DNA of 64,000 nucleotides, from contig JAQGBZ010000035.1 of NCBI GenBank assembly GCA_034687125.1, forward strand, positions 1 to 64,000. The letters run 5' to 3'. The notes beneath the pieces are model-generated. The model saw only the letters and a program-made list of their open reading frames with translations. It did not search any database and had not been told where the DNA came from. Positions 52,901-64,000 of this stretch are shown piece after piece. Each line of letters opens with the position of its first letter. The first letter of the stretch is position 1. The stretch comes from Neelides folsomi (lineage: Eukaryota; Arthropoda; Collembola; Neelipleona; Neelidae). Made by a program: the position numbers and the translations under genes.

Positions 52901-55900
52901 TGAAATGGTAACAGCATGAGAATAAAGTCCCAGAATTACACTCAATGTGCGTTGTGATTCCATTAATGGAGAAGATATTGTATTTGAATCAAATGCCTAA
53001 TCATCAACAATAAATACATTATATTAGTTTAAATTAAAGTAAATTTCAGTCCTTGTAACTAGTAAATAAATAAATTAAAAGTAACAAAATTTGATTTACT
53101 TGAATTGGATCAATGTCAGGATCAAAATATTGACCAACAAAGAAACGATTTAGTAAATGCTTTGCTTTTTCGGAATGTTTTGCTTCTTCAAATTCCTTAG
53201 TCCCATCTTGACCAGAACAAATTGATAAAATTCCATTGCCACAAGGACTATTCGCTCTAAATAAAAAAAAGATTTCCATAATGCTGAACATACAAATACA
53301 TATTAGTACAACTTGTTATATATTTATGTAACATTTGTAATTACCTAAAATCTTGAATATCGTAAACTTTTCCCTTGATGATAACCCAAAATCCTCCGTC
53401 TTTATTATGATTCTCAATATCAAATTTATGTATAAGAGGTGAGTCTTCGATATGTTTATTATAACCCTGTGGTTCTTGTCTTGGTGCTAAATTTTTATTT
53501 TATCAATTGGGAAAAATGGTATAGACATTAGTCAAAATTTTATAAAAACATTAAAACCATACTTTATTATAATACTGAATATTACCAATAATTCCAGGCC
53601 AACCAAGAACTTCATTGTCTTCTCGTTCCCATCCAGGAGCGAGGCGGTTAAAAGAATTGAGAGATTCGAGAAGTTGAATTAAACTTCTAACAAACTTCAT
53701 GCGTCGAAGAAACGAAAGACCTTGTGGTGGCATTGATTCCTCTCGCCATTCCTCACCACAAATACCAGAAAACGAATTGCTTCCAGTGCAGAGGACGAGT
53801 AAACAAAGGAGCAATTCCGGAATGAGCATTCCTACAATAAAAATTTAATTTTATAGAGTAAATGTACATACTTCAAGTTTAGCCTCAAAATTAAATACTA
53901 ATTTAACTCCAATTTAATTGTACTTGTTTAACTGCTCAATTGAAGGCAATTTTACCCGATATATCAGAAGAAAGAATGGAAGAGACCGTCGCAAATAAAC
54001 TATTACTTCGAATTCCCAGATTAGCAGCAGTGTCAAGTGTATCTTTGACACAATGAACAAGATGCACAATGTATTTTTCCAACAACCGCTCCGCGCCCAG
54101 CATTTCCTCTTCTATATAAAAAACAAAATAAGAATAAAAAAGGCTGAAAAGTATTTATTTGGTAATTTACCATTTTGAGAGTCCTGTGATCGCCCTTCTT
54201 GATGTTGAAGAATCTTGGAAAATAAAAGTCTTTGGAATTTGAGTAAAAGGTTAAGAGCCGGACTTCGATCGTATTGTTCAGGTGTTGTAGAGCGAAGAGC
54301 TGTGAGTTGAGAAACCGTCGCTCTGCTTCCGTTTCGAACTAGTTGCTTGACAAGATTAAGTAATGGGATTGGACCATCATCTCGAGCTCCATCGCCAAGT
54401 CCTTCACTTTTTAGTTTACTTAAACCTCGGCTTTTTTGCTCCACTTCTCGGATTGCTTCTTCACTCATGAGGTTTTCATGATCTGGAGGGAAATCCTCAC
54501 CCGATCGACAGTCTTCAACCTCTTCCTTTATTGTCGTTTTTAAAGCCAGCTCCAATCCCCCATCACTTGTCAAACTCCAAACCAGCAGATCCATCATGAA
54601 CTTTACTCCAGGAGCAATTGTGGGTTCTAGGAAATTTGTTCACAATTAAGAAATAATACACACATTAACAAATTTCATCCTTACCCCTGCTATTTTTGAG
54701 AAGGGTTGACAAAGCCCTTGCTCTTTCATCGGCCGTTGGGAGAAGTAACGACCAGCCCATTTGTAGAGTTCTTTGTGCTGTAGTTTGAACACTTTTGAGA
54801 ACCCCAACTTCCGTCGCGAGAGAAACGACTTTTTCTTTCAGACTTCCAAGTAACTTGTGACCTGGACTGAGACCCAAGGGGTCAAGCTCAAATGGATGAC
54901 TTAGAATCGAGTAAAGCTATAAAAAGATACACTATAGTTAATATACCATTCCAATTGAATGTCTTTTGAGGGAATTTTATAAAGATCTTACCTGAAGTTT
55001 GAGGAGATTCAATGCCGCTACAGCGATACATTCCTGATCTTGACTAGGAGGCCTTCCACTCAACCCATCCAGCCCTTCCCAAACACGTTCTAAAAGTGCA
55101 TCAATATTTTCTAGCGTTTCCCCTCGAACGTCAACAACAAATGGGATTTGTGGTTCAATTTTCCATCTCTTATTCGTACTCCAGACAAAACTCTATAATA
55201 TGTAATTTAATTATGCATATTCATATTAAGAAAATAAAAGATCCATCTCTAATAGTCTTATATTGTACATGATATTTTCTAAGACACGGATTTAAAAATA
55301 ATAAAAACCTGAGAAGGACCGCAAGCAAGACCCACAATCCTCCGATTCTTCAGGGAATGTATTAGTGTCGGAAGAGCAACATGAGTAGCGGCAAAGTCAC
55401 CCAATTGGCCCTGTTCATTTCGGCCCCAGCCATAAACGTCTCCTTCTGATGTGAGAGCCAAGACATGGGTCGAACCAACAGAAACAGAAACAACTCGTCG
55501 GCCTCCCAGTCCTTCCACTTTCTTTGGATATCGAATATGATCATCGCTGCCATGTCCAAGTCTCGAATGATCCCCTTTTCCCCAAGTATAGAGAGATCCA
55601 TCACGGCCGAGAGCAACACTGAACTGCGACCCACACCAAACCTTTTCAATCTCAAGACCTTCTAATCGTTCGACTAGTTTAGGTGATTTGCTGCTTTCGC
55701 TTCCTCCCCTTCCTTTATTCAAATTATAACAAATAAGATAAGAAAAGTTTTTTAATTGGTTAGAATATGAATACATATGAATTAATTAATTACCCAATTT
55801 TCCAAAATCGCCATCTCCCCAAGTGAATACTAATCCAGTGGACGAAACAGCGATTGTCTGAGCATCTCCACTACCGCAAGCAATGTCCACAATTTTATGC

Positions 55901-58900
55901 CCTAATGTTAAATATTAGTCAGAATAAAAATATTGAAAGACTCTAAAATGTGAAATTAAAAAAACATTGCGTACTCTTCTTAGTTTACATTATTATAAAA
56001 ATGGCAAAATAGTAAAAAGGTCAATTTAAAATTCTCTCAATACCTATACACGAGTTTGAATTTCATCTTAATTTTCACTTAAAATGATTTAAATTTGTAC
56101 CCTTGAGATATTCCCATTCTAATTTATTTCTCTATGTGAATTAGGAGACAAATGAATAAAGAAAATTCCATTTGAAGGTCCTTTGTCACACAATTAATTT
56201 CCAGACAAAATTCAAACTCGTGCTTCCAAAATCATTATTATAATTGTACATTTGAGAGATGACACCACAACTGGAAGATTTTGATCGTCGCTATTCCCAT
56301 GACCGAGTCGGCCATAAGTTCCACGACCCCAAGTGTATAGTTCCCCACTTTCGCTGATTGCAGCACTTTAAAATAAAGAGTTAAAATGAATAACTATAAA
56401 AATCATAATCATTTAATATATGTATACCATATACTACATATCATACATGATATACACGTCTATGTATACTATGCAAATATGAAATAAGTAAATAAAGATA
56501 AAATAAGTATTTAATTACCTATAAGTCGAACCACAGGCAATATGAATTATGCTTTTTCCCGAGAGAGCCTCAATTAACGTAGGAACGTCTCGAGATAAAA
56601 GGTCACCATGTCCAAGTCGACCTCCGTCGCCACAACCCCATGAATAAACTTCTCCTGATGCAGTGAGAGCTAAAAAGTGTTTACTATCTGGGTAACCAGC
56701 AACTTTCACAATTTCTCTCTCGGTAAAACCTTCAACTGACTGAGGACACTAAATTGGAAAAAAGATTCTATATTTAGATAATAATAAAAACTTAATTTGT
56801 CTTATATTAACAATATTAAGCGATCTATGTATAATATTATATTAAAATTACTTGAGCTTCTGAAGAATAATAAATCGAAAAAACTTTTCCAGCTTGAGTA
56901 AGGAGTAATAAAGTTCTTTCTCCGCATACAAGGTCTTTGACACCTAGGTCAGCAAGTAATTCGCAATTTTGTGGTCCAGAAACACCAGCATGATGACTTC
57001 CCCAACCAAGTGAGCCCATTGTGAGGACTTCTTGCCATCCTCCACTGTTCCCTAACTACATTTAAGTAAAAGAAATTATATTTTTTACATCACATATGAT
57101 GCTTATTGGAAGAGGAGATTAGCATTTCGAAAATAAGTTGTCAACGTGAAATTTTATATGATTTTACATATAATTTAAATAAAATAAACAAATTCTTTAA
57201 TTCTCTAATCCCCCTCTTCCAATAAGTAGCTCATATAATGAGAATAATGACATTTAGTGAAATGGTCATAATTGATTGTTGATACTTTAGAAAATGAGAG
57301 CGGAGGATTATAAGGAGCTGCAAGTCTGTCGAGATAAGCCATTACAGTCACAGCACATTTTTTCATGTCCACAAGGGCGTCTTCGCCATTGGGTAGCTCA
57401 ACGTATCTTAAGTATACCTCAGTCACCCCCAACTGAAATTCAATTTGTAAAATAAACAAAAAATAAAGATTGAATTTACACTTGTATCAGTATTTTTTCA
57501 TCGACATTTGGATTTAGAACATATTAAGTTAATGTGTCTCCATGCCTTGTCAGTATTGATATCATCAGTCTTTGAAGCCTCAGGTGGCTTGAGATTTGAC
57601 AAGCGAAATTCGTGAAATCGAGAGAGAAATGGAATTAAAGGAGCAGTGAGGTGACGAGATTTCCTCTCTGCTCGATTGTCATCCACAGGGCGTTCCTTTT
57701 CTTTTCTCGCATTCCAAAGATCAAGGAGCAGAATAATGATATCGAGGAGAGATGAAAGTCGCCCCTTTTGAACACATAGTTCCAATAAAAGGCAGAGGCA
57801 AAGTTCTACGTCTTTGGAAGGAACTCCACAACCACATTCATCAACTTCACTAAAATGGAACATTAAATGAATGGTAAATGGAAGAGTATTTACTCAGTTA
57901 AATTAAACATAAATTTATTAACCTAAAATATGTAGTAGAAAATTTAACATAAACAAAATAAATTACCCGAATGCTACAGAGTGTAAAAATTTCTCAGCTT
58001 TCTCAACGACTTCAAGCCAAATTGGGCTTACGCTTGACTCGTCAAATAAAGAAGCAGGAGGAAGAGCCCGCAGAGCTTCAAGAGCCTCTTGCAAGAGATC
58101 ACTACACAAATCAACGTCTTCACCAGACCTCCAAGCTCGACGAAGAAAGGCAAAGGCGAAGTTGAGAGCTGCTCTTGATCCAACCCTTGCCAACCCGACG
58201 GTTCCAATATCTAAAACCTTGTTCCCAATCATAATGTTGCTGAAAAAATATAAAAGTAAAGCATATTTATAAATTATTAAGTAACATTAATATTTAATTC
58301 CCATTCGTATTATCGGAACGATGATAACTATTTTTAATTTATTAACTAAAAATATTATGCATCTATAGTTATGTAATAAGTGTATGATAAAATTATAATT
58401 GTATGATAAAATTGAATATCAACCTATTTTTATGATCTTTGCTATGAAGTTGCGAGTTTGTCATAGTCTTCACCATCTTTGAAAAAGTTTCAGGTTCGGA
58501 ATTTCGGGTGGCAGCGAAAAAGCGGAAAGCGATTAAAAGTCGCATTCGAAGTTGATGTGAAAATAAAGAATTGGAAGCAAATTGATGACCAGAACCCTTC
58601 TGTTCGCTAATCAGAGCGTCTACGCATTCATTTAGCTCTAACCCACCTAAAATTAACAAAATTTGTCAAGTGAAGAAATAACAATTAATAAATATCTGTA
58701 GTAGGTATCTACTATGGATAATAAATTGATGTATTTAGTAAATAAAATCACACTCACTTGGTTTCCGACCCCATGTCCAACTTTGATGTATTATAGGCGA
58801 AAGAGGAATTGGGTTTGATAAGATGAAACGACGAGTTTCTTCTTCTTTGTCGAGTTTCTGACAAGGAGAGCAGTTGCAGCCGGTCTGTGGTCCGCAAATA

Positions 58901-59260
58901 CCATCGCAGCACGTACAACTCAGAACTTTCATTCCACAATAATAGTGGCCATTATCTCCTGAAATCGGAATAATCTTTTATTTTGCGAGGTTGAATCACA
59001 ATATGATTTTCAAAAGTAAATCTTAAAAATTATCGAATGCCAATTTATTGACAATTTAAATGTTCAAAGACAAAACCTCTTTTGGAAGTGTTTCCAGCCG
59101 AATTGAGAAGGCCATCGCTGAAAGGGCCAGTCACTTCGCCATCCTTCACCATCTCATTCCAGAGCTGTGCAACCCCATCGGGATCAAGGAGTCTTTGTAG
59201 GTCAGTCTTGGCCCATTTAGAATCCAGACGTGATTGAATACGTAGAATCACATCAGACAT
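37954..59260 (-). CDS. HERC2: HERC2, giant HECT and RCC1-like E3 ubiquitin ligase, 52 coding exons, about 4959 aa
   Basis: From ATG 59258-59260 to TAA 37954-37956 I could place 52 exons whose phases add up to an unbroken 14,880-base frame (human HERC2 is 4834 aa). Order: N-terminal RLDSKW...[10 protein letters not shown]; a Cys-rich block; RCC1-like domain 1 (about residues 445-800); cytochrome b5-like domain (about 1230-1330); MIB/HERC2 domain (about 1910-2030); a 2.8-kb exon with UBA-like, CPH, ZZ and DOC/APC10 domains; RLD2 (about 3057-3430); RLD3 (about 4100-4420); HECT domain with catalytic Cys about 4883 (codon 38288-38290, in [10 protein letters not shown]). HERC2 ubiquitinates partners such as those in the DNA damage response and centrosome, and assists RNF8-type ligases. 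Most introns are under 350 bases. No frame break was found, so the gene looks functional. Confidence 0.95.
37990..39753 (-). other. HERC2 HECT catalytic domain (exons 47-51)
   Basis: Exons are 39753-39543, 39442-39248, 39123-38989, 38919-38751, 38660-38252 and 38148-37954. The N-lobe includes [20 protein letters not shown]. The C-lobe includes [18 protein letters not shown] and [15 protein letters not shown] with the thioester Cys (codon 38288-38290). The short acidic tail ([13 protein letters not shown]) matches the acidic C-terminus of the family. All HECT landmarks are intact. Confidence 0.93.
40070..41660 (-). other. HERC2 RCC1-like domain 3 (exons 42-46)
   Basis: Blades run from [20 protein letters not shown] through [76 protein letters not shown] and [19 protein letters not shown] to [14 protein letters not shown]. 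In human HERC2 this domain lies just before the HECT domain, as here. Confidence 0.92.
44430..45925 (-). other. HERC2 RCC1-like domain 2 (exons 34-36)
   Basis: Blades are visible as [98 protein letters not shown] and [17 protein letters not shown], ending [10 protein letters not shown]. Conservation with human RLD2 is very high. Confidence 0.92.
45377..48186 (-). other. HERC2 exon 34: 2.8-kb exon with UBA-like, CPH, ZZ, DOC and start of RLD2
   Basis: This one exon codes for about 937 residues. A UBA-like segment ([15 protein letters not shown], 47336-47476) is followed by a CPH/PARC-like region ([20 protein letters not shown] onward), then the ZZ zinc finger (VCDGCG...[13 protein letters not shown], 46577-46726) that binds SUMO or histone tails in HERC2. 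The DOC/APC10 domain follows ([16 protein letters not shown] to [10 protein letters not shown], 46067-46504), then the first three RLD2 blades. Its size is striking next to the typical 150-300-base exons of the same gene. Confidence 0.9.
49592..50160 (-). other. HERC2 MIB/HERC2 domain (exons 27-28)
   Basis: [18 protein letters not shown] joins across an intron to [20 protein letters not shown] and then [18 protein letters not shown]. This is almost residue-for-residue the human segment (RGVDWKWGDQDG ... [18 protein letters not shown]). The domain is shared with Mind bomb ligases. Confidence 0.92.
53100..53486 (-). other. HERC2 cytochrome b5-like domain (exons 17-18)
   Basis: [19 protein letters not shown] matches the b5-like domain of human HERC2 ([22 protein letters not shown]). 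The following exon ends [10 protein letters not shown], like human FCVGQYLEPD. A heme-ligating HPGG is not present, consistent with a non-heme relic domain in this family. Confidence 0.85.
55309..57055 (-). other. HERC2 RCC1-like domain 1 (exons 7-11)
   Basis: Repeated signatures of RCC1 blades are present: [69 protein letters not shown] and [15 protein letters not shown]. They form a seven-bladed propeller of the kind used for protein or GTPase contacts. Exons: 57055-56852, 56748-56519, 56365-56250, 55901-55794 and 55712-55309. Confidence 0.9.
56049..56222. repeat. Small MITE-like element in HERC2 intron 9
   Basis: CACGAGTTTGAATTT at 56049-56063 and its exact reverse complement at 56208-56222 bound a 174-base AT-rich segment inside the 348-base intron. 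It has no coding frame and no clear target-site duplication. It could be a solo short-TIR MITE. Confidence 0.55.
57093..57236. repeat. Intronic inverted repeat in HERC2 intron 6
   Basis: Arms 57093-57122 and 57205-57236 are imperfect reverse complements (core CTTATTGGAAGAGG / CCTCTTCCAATAAG) separated by about 80 AT-rich bases. They occupy most of the 230-base intron. This may be a small transposon remnant or a structured intron. Confidence 0.6.
58758..58958 (-). other. HERC2 exon 2: Cys-rich, probably zinc-binding block
   Basis: This 201-base exon carries nine cysteines in about 32 residues ([13 protein letters not shown], then [15 protein letters not shown]), ahead of the conserved SWTWGRKP segment. 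The spacing looks like a compact zinc-binding fold. From memory, the corresponding part of human HERC2 is a Lys/Glu-rich linker without such cysteines. That comparison needs an alignment. Confidence 0.6.
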
Positions 59261-62200
59261 TCTGCTACTTCTACTTCAAATTTATTCCACAAAAATAATT
59301 CACCAATTTACTATTTTTCAATCAATCCAAGAAGATTCTGAGTTACAATCCAAATATCGTCAAATATTAGCATGACAAGATTATAATGTATATATATAAT
59401 GTCGGTAAATTTAAACTGTTTGCAAAAAAGTCATTGATTTAACAAATAACTGTCCACCAATGAACCAGATATAAATGTTATTTGACTTACTTTTCAATTT
59501 TAATAAAATATTTTCATTGCTTGTTCTTGACCCATTTGTAGCTAAACATCTTGCTACTGTGAACAAGACCAACTTTATAGCTAACAATTAGCTAATTGTG
59601 AATTAAAACTCCATTCTGGATATCTGGTTTTAACAAAGGCACAAAGTGATTTATTTAAAATGAGTTCGAAAACAGGGAGAATTTAGACGAATGTTCAAAA
59701 TTGTTGGGCATTTTGCGACTTTTAAAGAACGTTTCGACAAATTATGCATTTTGTGCTTGTAATGGCTATTAAATTTATTTTTATATCAAAGTAATGCAAT
59801 ATTATAAAAATACTATATTTGTAAGGGAATTCTAAATAAGAAGCAAAAATTATTTTAATTAACCAAATATGAACGGATTAATTAACTAAATAATTAATTA
59901 ACTAAATAGATACATTTACCAATAAGTTTGTCATATAAAATTTTATAATTTTGTACAGAATAATAATGGAGAAAATTGGTGACTTAAATGTATTTTATAG
60001 TTAAATAGTTTCATATTTACATCTGTACTCTGTAGGTGTTTACATTATGTATGTACATATGTATGGTATATACAGATATAACTTAAATATATGTTTTACC
60101 GCTATGCCCATTCTATGTTTAATGTAATTACAGATAACTGTTACCAATATTACCATACTGTAAAACATATTGCCAATATACTTGGTCTGTCCCTAATACT
60201 AATTAGGTATAGAAAATTTTACATGCAATTAGTTGGTAATTACTACGTCAATGATAGGCTAATGAAAATGTTTGTTAGTATTTATAGAATTTCTTTAGAG
60301 CAAACCAACTTCCCAATTCTTCCTGTTGATGTTGATGCTGGTTCTAGGAGGGAAGACATTTCAATGTGAGTCTATGCACATAATCCCATTTAACCATTTA
60401 AATGCATGCATGAAACAGCCAACCTTCTACACAAGCATAAACCAACTTCTCCTTCACTTTTCAAACAAAAGCCGAAGAGAAACAACCGTTCCTCGATTCT
60501 CCACTTTTGCTCCATTCAACGAATATAAGTTCGGTTTCAATTTCAAGAAAAGTTTTTGATCAAATCCATAGTTCGAAATCTGAGTGAATACATAAATTTC
60601 TCAAATAAACAGCCAATTGAACTGCGTTTCAATTAAACAAGTTGATTTATAGTTGAGATTACAGCCGAGGAATTAAATTTTGAAAATTGTAGTTTTGATA
60701 TTTAAGCTTAGGGAAACTAAAATATATTTATTATATATTCACACAACTAATTGTAAATGTATCTACTATGATATACAAGAAGTTTGTCTATTTTTTCTCT
60801 GGAAATGGAAAGTTCACGAAATGAATTCTATTATCGACTCATTAAATAAGGGTGTATAGTGACAGAGAAAGTTGCAAGATTTCAATTAAAGTGAAAATTT
60901 TTTTAATTTTTTTACTAGTCTTGGTTAATTTTCAATTTAATCAATGTCACCAAATTGGAAAAAGGCAAGAGAAAGAATTGACAATAAGATTCAAAGCTAA
61001 ATGAAAATGAAAAATAACTTCAAAAGCAGAATTTTTCTCAAGAATTTCGCTTCAACTTCTTAAGGTATTTTTTTGATTGAATGCCTTTATAATTGTTAAA
61101 TTCCACTCGCATTGTAATCCATGCGGACGCTACTATGATAAAACAGAAAATATGTAGGTAGGGTAGTAATGTAAATCATTAAAATCATTAAATCAGATAT
61201 ATTAATATTGTAGGTAGTATTTTATATGTTTAAGCACTCTATTTGAGACATATTTCATGTATGCAGTGTAAACTAATTCTAACGTGCAAAGGAAATATGT
61301 TTTATGCTGTATTATCAAATTATGATTTCTCATAATTGTCAAAGCCATTGAAACAATTTCTAATTAGAAAAAGATATATTTCTTGAAGAATGTAGATAGA
61401 TAAAACTGAATATAACTGCTTTTCATTCACTATAAAACTATAATACTTGTACATTAATATTTAGACAATATATAACTGCGATCTCAATAGTTATGTAAAC
61501 CTGAATACCCACTTCGTGTCTCGTAAACTTTAGCAAATATCTCTCACAACGAACGATTAACGTTGATGCGTAGTTATTAAAATATTTAAAAAAATTTAAT
61601 TTCCCAATTCTAGTCATTCTTATTTGGCGTTAGTTTAAAGTTTCCGAAATTATATTGTGTAATCACTTCAAGATGCATGCATATACTACTCTACATATGT
61701 ATTTACATATTTTCCCCTATGCAGTAGAAATATACCTATTACTTATTTTTCTAATAGTAAATATCTGTAGGATGTATGTAATATACAAATTTTTAAGAAT
61801 TGAACTGCAAGTCTTCCTGAAACGCTTACTTAATATTTATGTATGTATTATAGTAAATACGTAAAAACTTAAAAATGCATTTTCCCATTCAAATTTTTGT
61901 TTGCATTTATCTAACCACTTTCAACCATCATTGCTAATTCATATTACCTAAGTATAAGTAGGTATGAATACTCAACGTTAATATAATGAATTTAAATGTT
62001 ATTGCAGTAGACCGTATTTTACCAGTAATGCATAAATGTAGCATACATATTTGCATATGAATACTCTACTATAATTGTAAGTGTGGTATATAAAATAACA
62101 TATATTATTTAATTTTGGTAAATTACATATATTATATATACCTACCTACATACATACTCTATTAATACCCAATTAGTATCTGTTTATGTTTTATCTTCCA

Positions 62201-64000
62201 ATACTTTATTGTGAGTTATGGACACCTACTATTTAATTCATGTGTCTAAAAGTATAGAGAAGAAATAGGATTTTTTGACTTTACAAACATTTCTAGTTAT
62301 ATTAATTGTAAAATAATGAATGGTAATAATACATTTATGCATTCTTGTGAGTATGAGAAAAAAACACCAGAAAGCTCTTTTAGAATCGCGTTTGCACACC
62401 TATGAAGTTATTTGATGAGAAGTTCTCAAGAAAGGGTTTTCTTTCGTATTTCCATTCCTTAACTATTTGTAACATTAATTTATTAGGTATACAGGTACTC
62501 TATAGATAGATATTTGAAAATTCTTCTCAATGACCTTTTTAAATTAAATGTTCATTTAGCTATAAATTTCACTCTCCCATTTGATCATTTATCCGAGCCT
62601 TCAAACAAAGGCAATACTATGGTACATGTAAAATGTAATTAATCATACTTAATACTGTTTTTTAGGTATATTACCTATACCTTATTTTATTTTGACTCAT
62701 TTCAGCAAGAAATTAGCACAATCAAACTCAAAAATTCTCAAATATTTCGTTACCAGATTGATACTACTAACAAGGAAACCTTTTTATATGTATCTCGCGT
62801 ACCGACCTTAGGGGTATTGAACAATTAAGACCATCATTGGGAATGATCAATTAAAGAGAAATTTGTCTGCTAAAATGAGAGGTCAAATTTTGATGAATTT
62901 TTGAAAATTCGATTTTTAAAATGTATATATGTTGGTAATCTATTCTCAATAACTCAAATTGCTAATAATTGTACACAAAAATGTATAAGTATAAAATTTA
63001 TTTAACAATAAATAACAATATAAATAGGTATTATTTATACATACCTTACAAATGAACTCAACTGTTTAATATACTTTTAAATATAAATAATAATAGAATA
63101 AATTCTATTTATGACGAACTCTAAAATTTTCATACTTTTTTTATTTCCTTAACAATGCTTCGATAACGATAAATTATTATCATAACTTCATCTACTTGAT
63201 AAGGAAAGAAAAGTCGAAAGGCGTCAGAGTTCAATAATGCGTCATGAGAATGTCTTCTTTGTCTACCTAACTACCTACATGTAATAAATATATATATATG
63301 GCATATGTATATTATGTATCGTAAATTGTAATATATATTAATTCATAAGTACAAAAAGATTTGTTGAACAAGCTCACAGACAATGAGATCAATTTTGACC
63401 TTCGTACTTTCTGCACGGTTAATTCGTTATTTAAAATATTTGCCAATTTTTGCATCTTTTGCCAACACACATATAGACGAGTATGTACATGTTTATATAA
63501 ATCTATAGCATAGGTATATTGGTGTAGCAAGTATTATTATATGTAAGAAAATACTTATCATATGGTATACAACTTGAATAGAAAGAAGTGTGAATCATAT
63601 CCGCACAGTTATGCAAATTTAAAATATTTATGTGTGTAAATTCATCCATAAGTAATTATTTATTATCAGCAAACTCAAGAAGTGTTTTGACTTATATTCA
63701 GAAACATGAAATCACTGCTCGCGGAGATTAACACTCAATCAAATCTTAATGTTCTTCCTGGTTTAATTATTTGGACAAAGATAATAATAAATGATAGAGT
63801 TTTGAATGGAATATTATTTTTGTAAATTCGTTTGAGTAAGTAAGAAATGGAAGTTAATTGCTTTGTTGAGAAATTAGAGGATGCCTATTTTAATTGGAAA
63901 GATGAGGGGATTTGATAAGTTGAGGTTAGTAATCGCCAGAACCGTACTTGATTAGAGAGCGCTTGTGGGAAAAAGATTGTAGATCTAAACCATACATATA
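59261..64000. other. AT-rich intergenic region downstream in the window (upstream of HERC2)
   Basis: The first 100-300 bases must hold the HERC2 promoter and 5' UTR, though no TATA box is clear. The rest is AT-rich with TATGTA/TACATA words. A slightly less AT-rich island at about 60,300-60,560 has an open frame ending YKFGFNFKKSF, but no start, splice partner or family match was found. No RNA gene was recognised. Confidence 0.55.

Noticed and set aside
60091-60559. Two overlapping plus frames in the terminal spacer
   Set aside because: One is AT-driven and Tyr/Ile-rich. The other has no start context or partner exon. No family resemblance.
1-64000. CRISPR arrays, prokaryotic operons, phage or defence systems
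   Set aside because: No regularly spaced repeats, and the genes are spliced. The window is eukaryotic.

Overview
This is a eukaryotic nuclear genome window: AT-rich, with every confident gene split by GT-AG introns, TATA boxes and AATAAA signals, and no bacterial operons, Shine-Dalgarno sites or CRISPR arrays. The gene set (HERC2, INF2-type formin, PAWR/Par-4, ENOSF1, plus secreted Gly- and His-rich proteins of cuticle or matrix type) points to an arthropod. The very AT-rich spacers full of TATGTACATAC-like words would suit a copepod crustacean such as a sea louse, but that species-level guess is inference only.

Layout. 1-2.8 kb: AT-rich spacer. 2.9-3.6 kb (+): a two-exon secreted Gly/Ser/Tyr/Arg-rich protein of 192 aa. 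5.7-7.6 kb (+): a nine-exon secreted His/Gly/Lys-rich protein of 355 aa with an acidic N-terminal part, a clear TATA box and a polyA signal. About 10.25-26.8 kb (+): an INF2/Form3-type formin with armadillo/FH3 remnant, FH1, FH2, a DAD-like motif and a long Ser-rich tail; its extreme N-terminus is uncertain. 28.9-30.0 kb (+): a PAWR (Par-4) homologue of 230 aa. 30.4-33.2 kb: a 222-bp-arm foldback repeat and a terminal-inverted-repeat (mariner-like) element. 33.8-36.6 kb (+): ENOSF1 (L-fuconate dehydratase, enolase superfamily), 10 exons and 439 aa, with a near-palindromic element in intron 8. 38.0-59.3 kb (-): a complete HERC2 giant HECT E3 ubiquitin ligase, which I could phase through 52 coding exons into one frame of 4959 aa. 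59.3-64 kb: AT-rich spacer with no supported gene.

The genes are independent housekeeping or structural loci, not a pathway cluster. The two secreted repeat proteins may belong to one locus of extracellular matrix or cuticle genes. ENOSF1 and HERC2 are convergent, with about 1.3 kb between their stop codons. I see no unmistakably new system. The most unusual items are the inverted-repeat elements, a Cys-rich block in the HERC2 N-terminus, two short stop-free 3n introns in the HERC2 HECT region, and the His-rich secreted protein. Exon coordinates were derived by hand from splice signals and reading phase; no alignment or RNA data were available.
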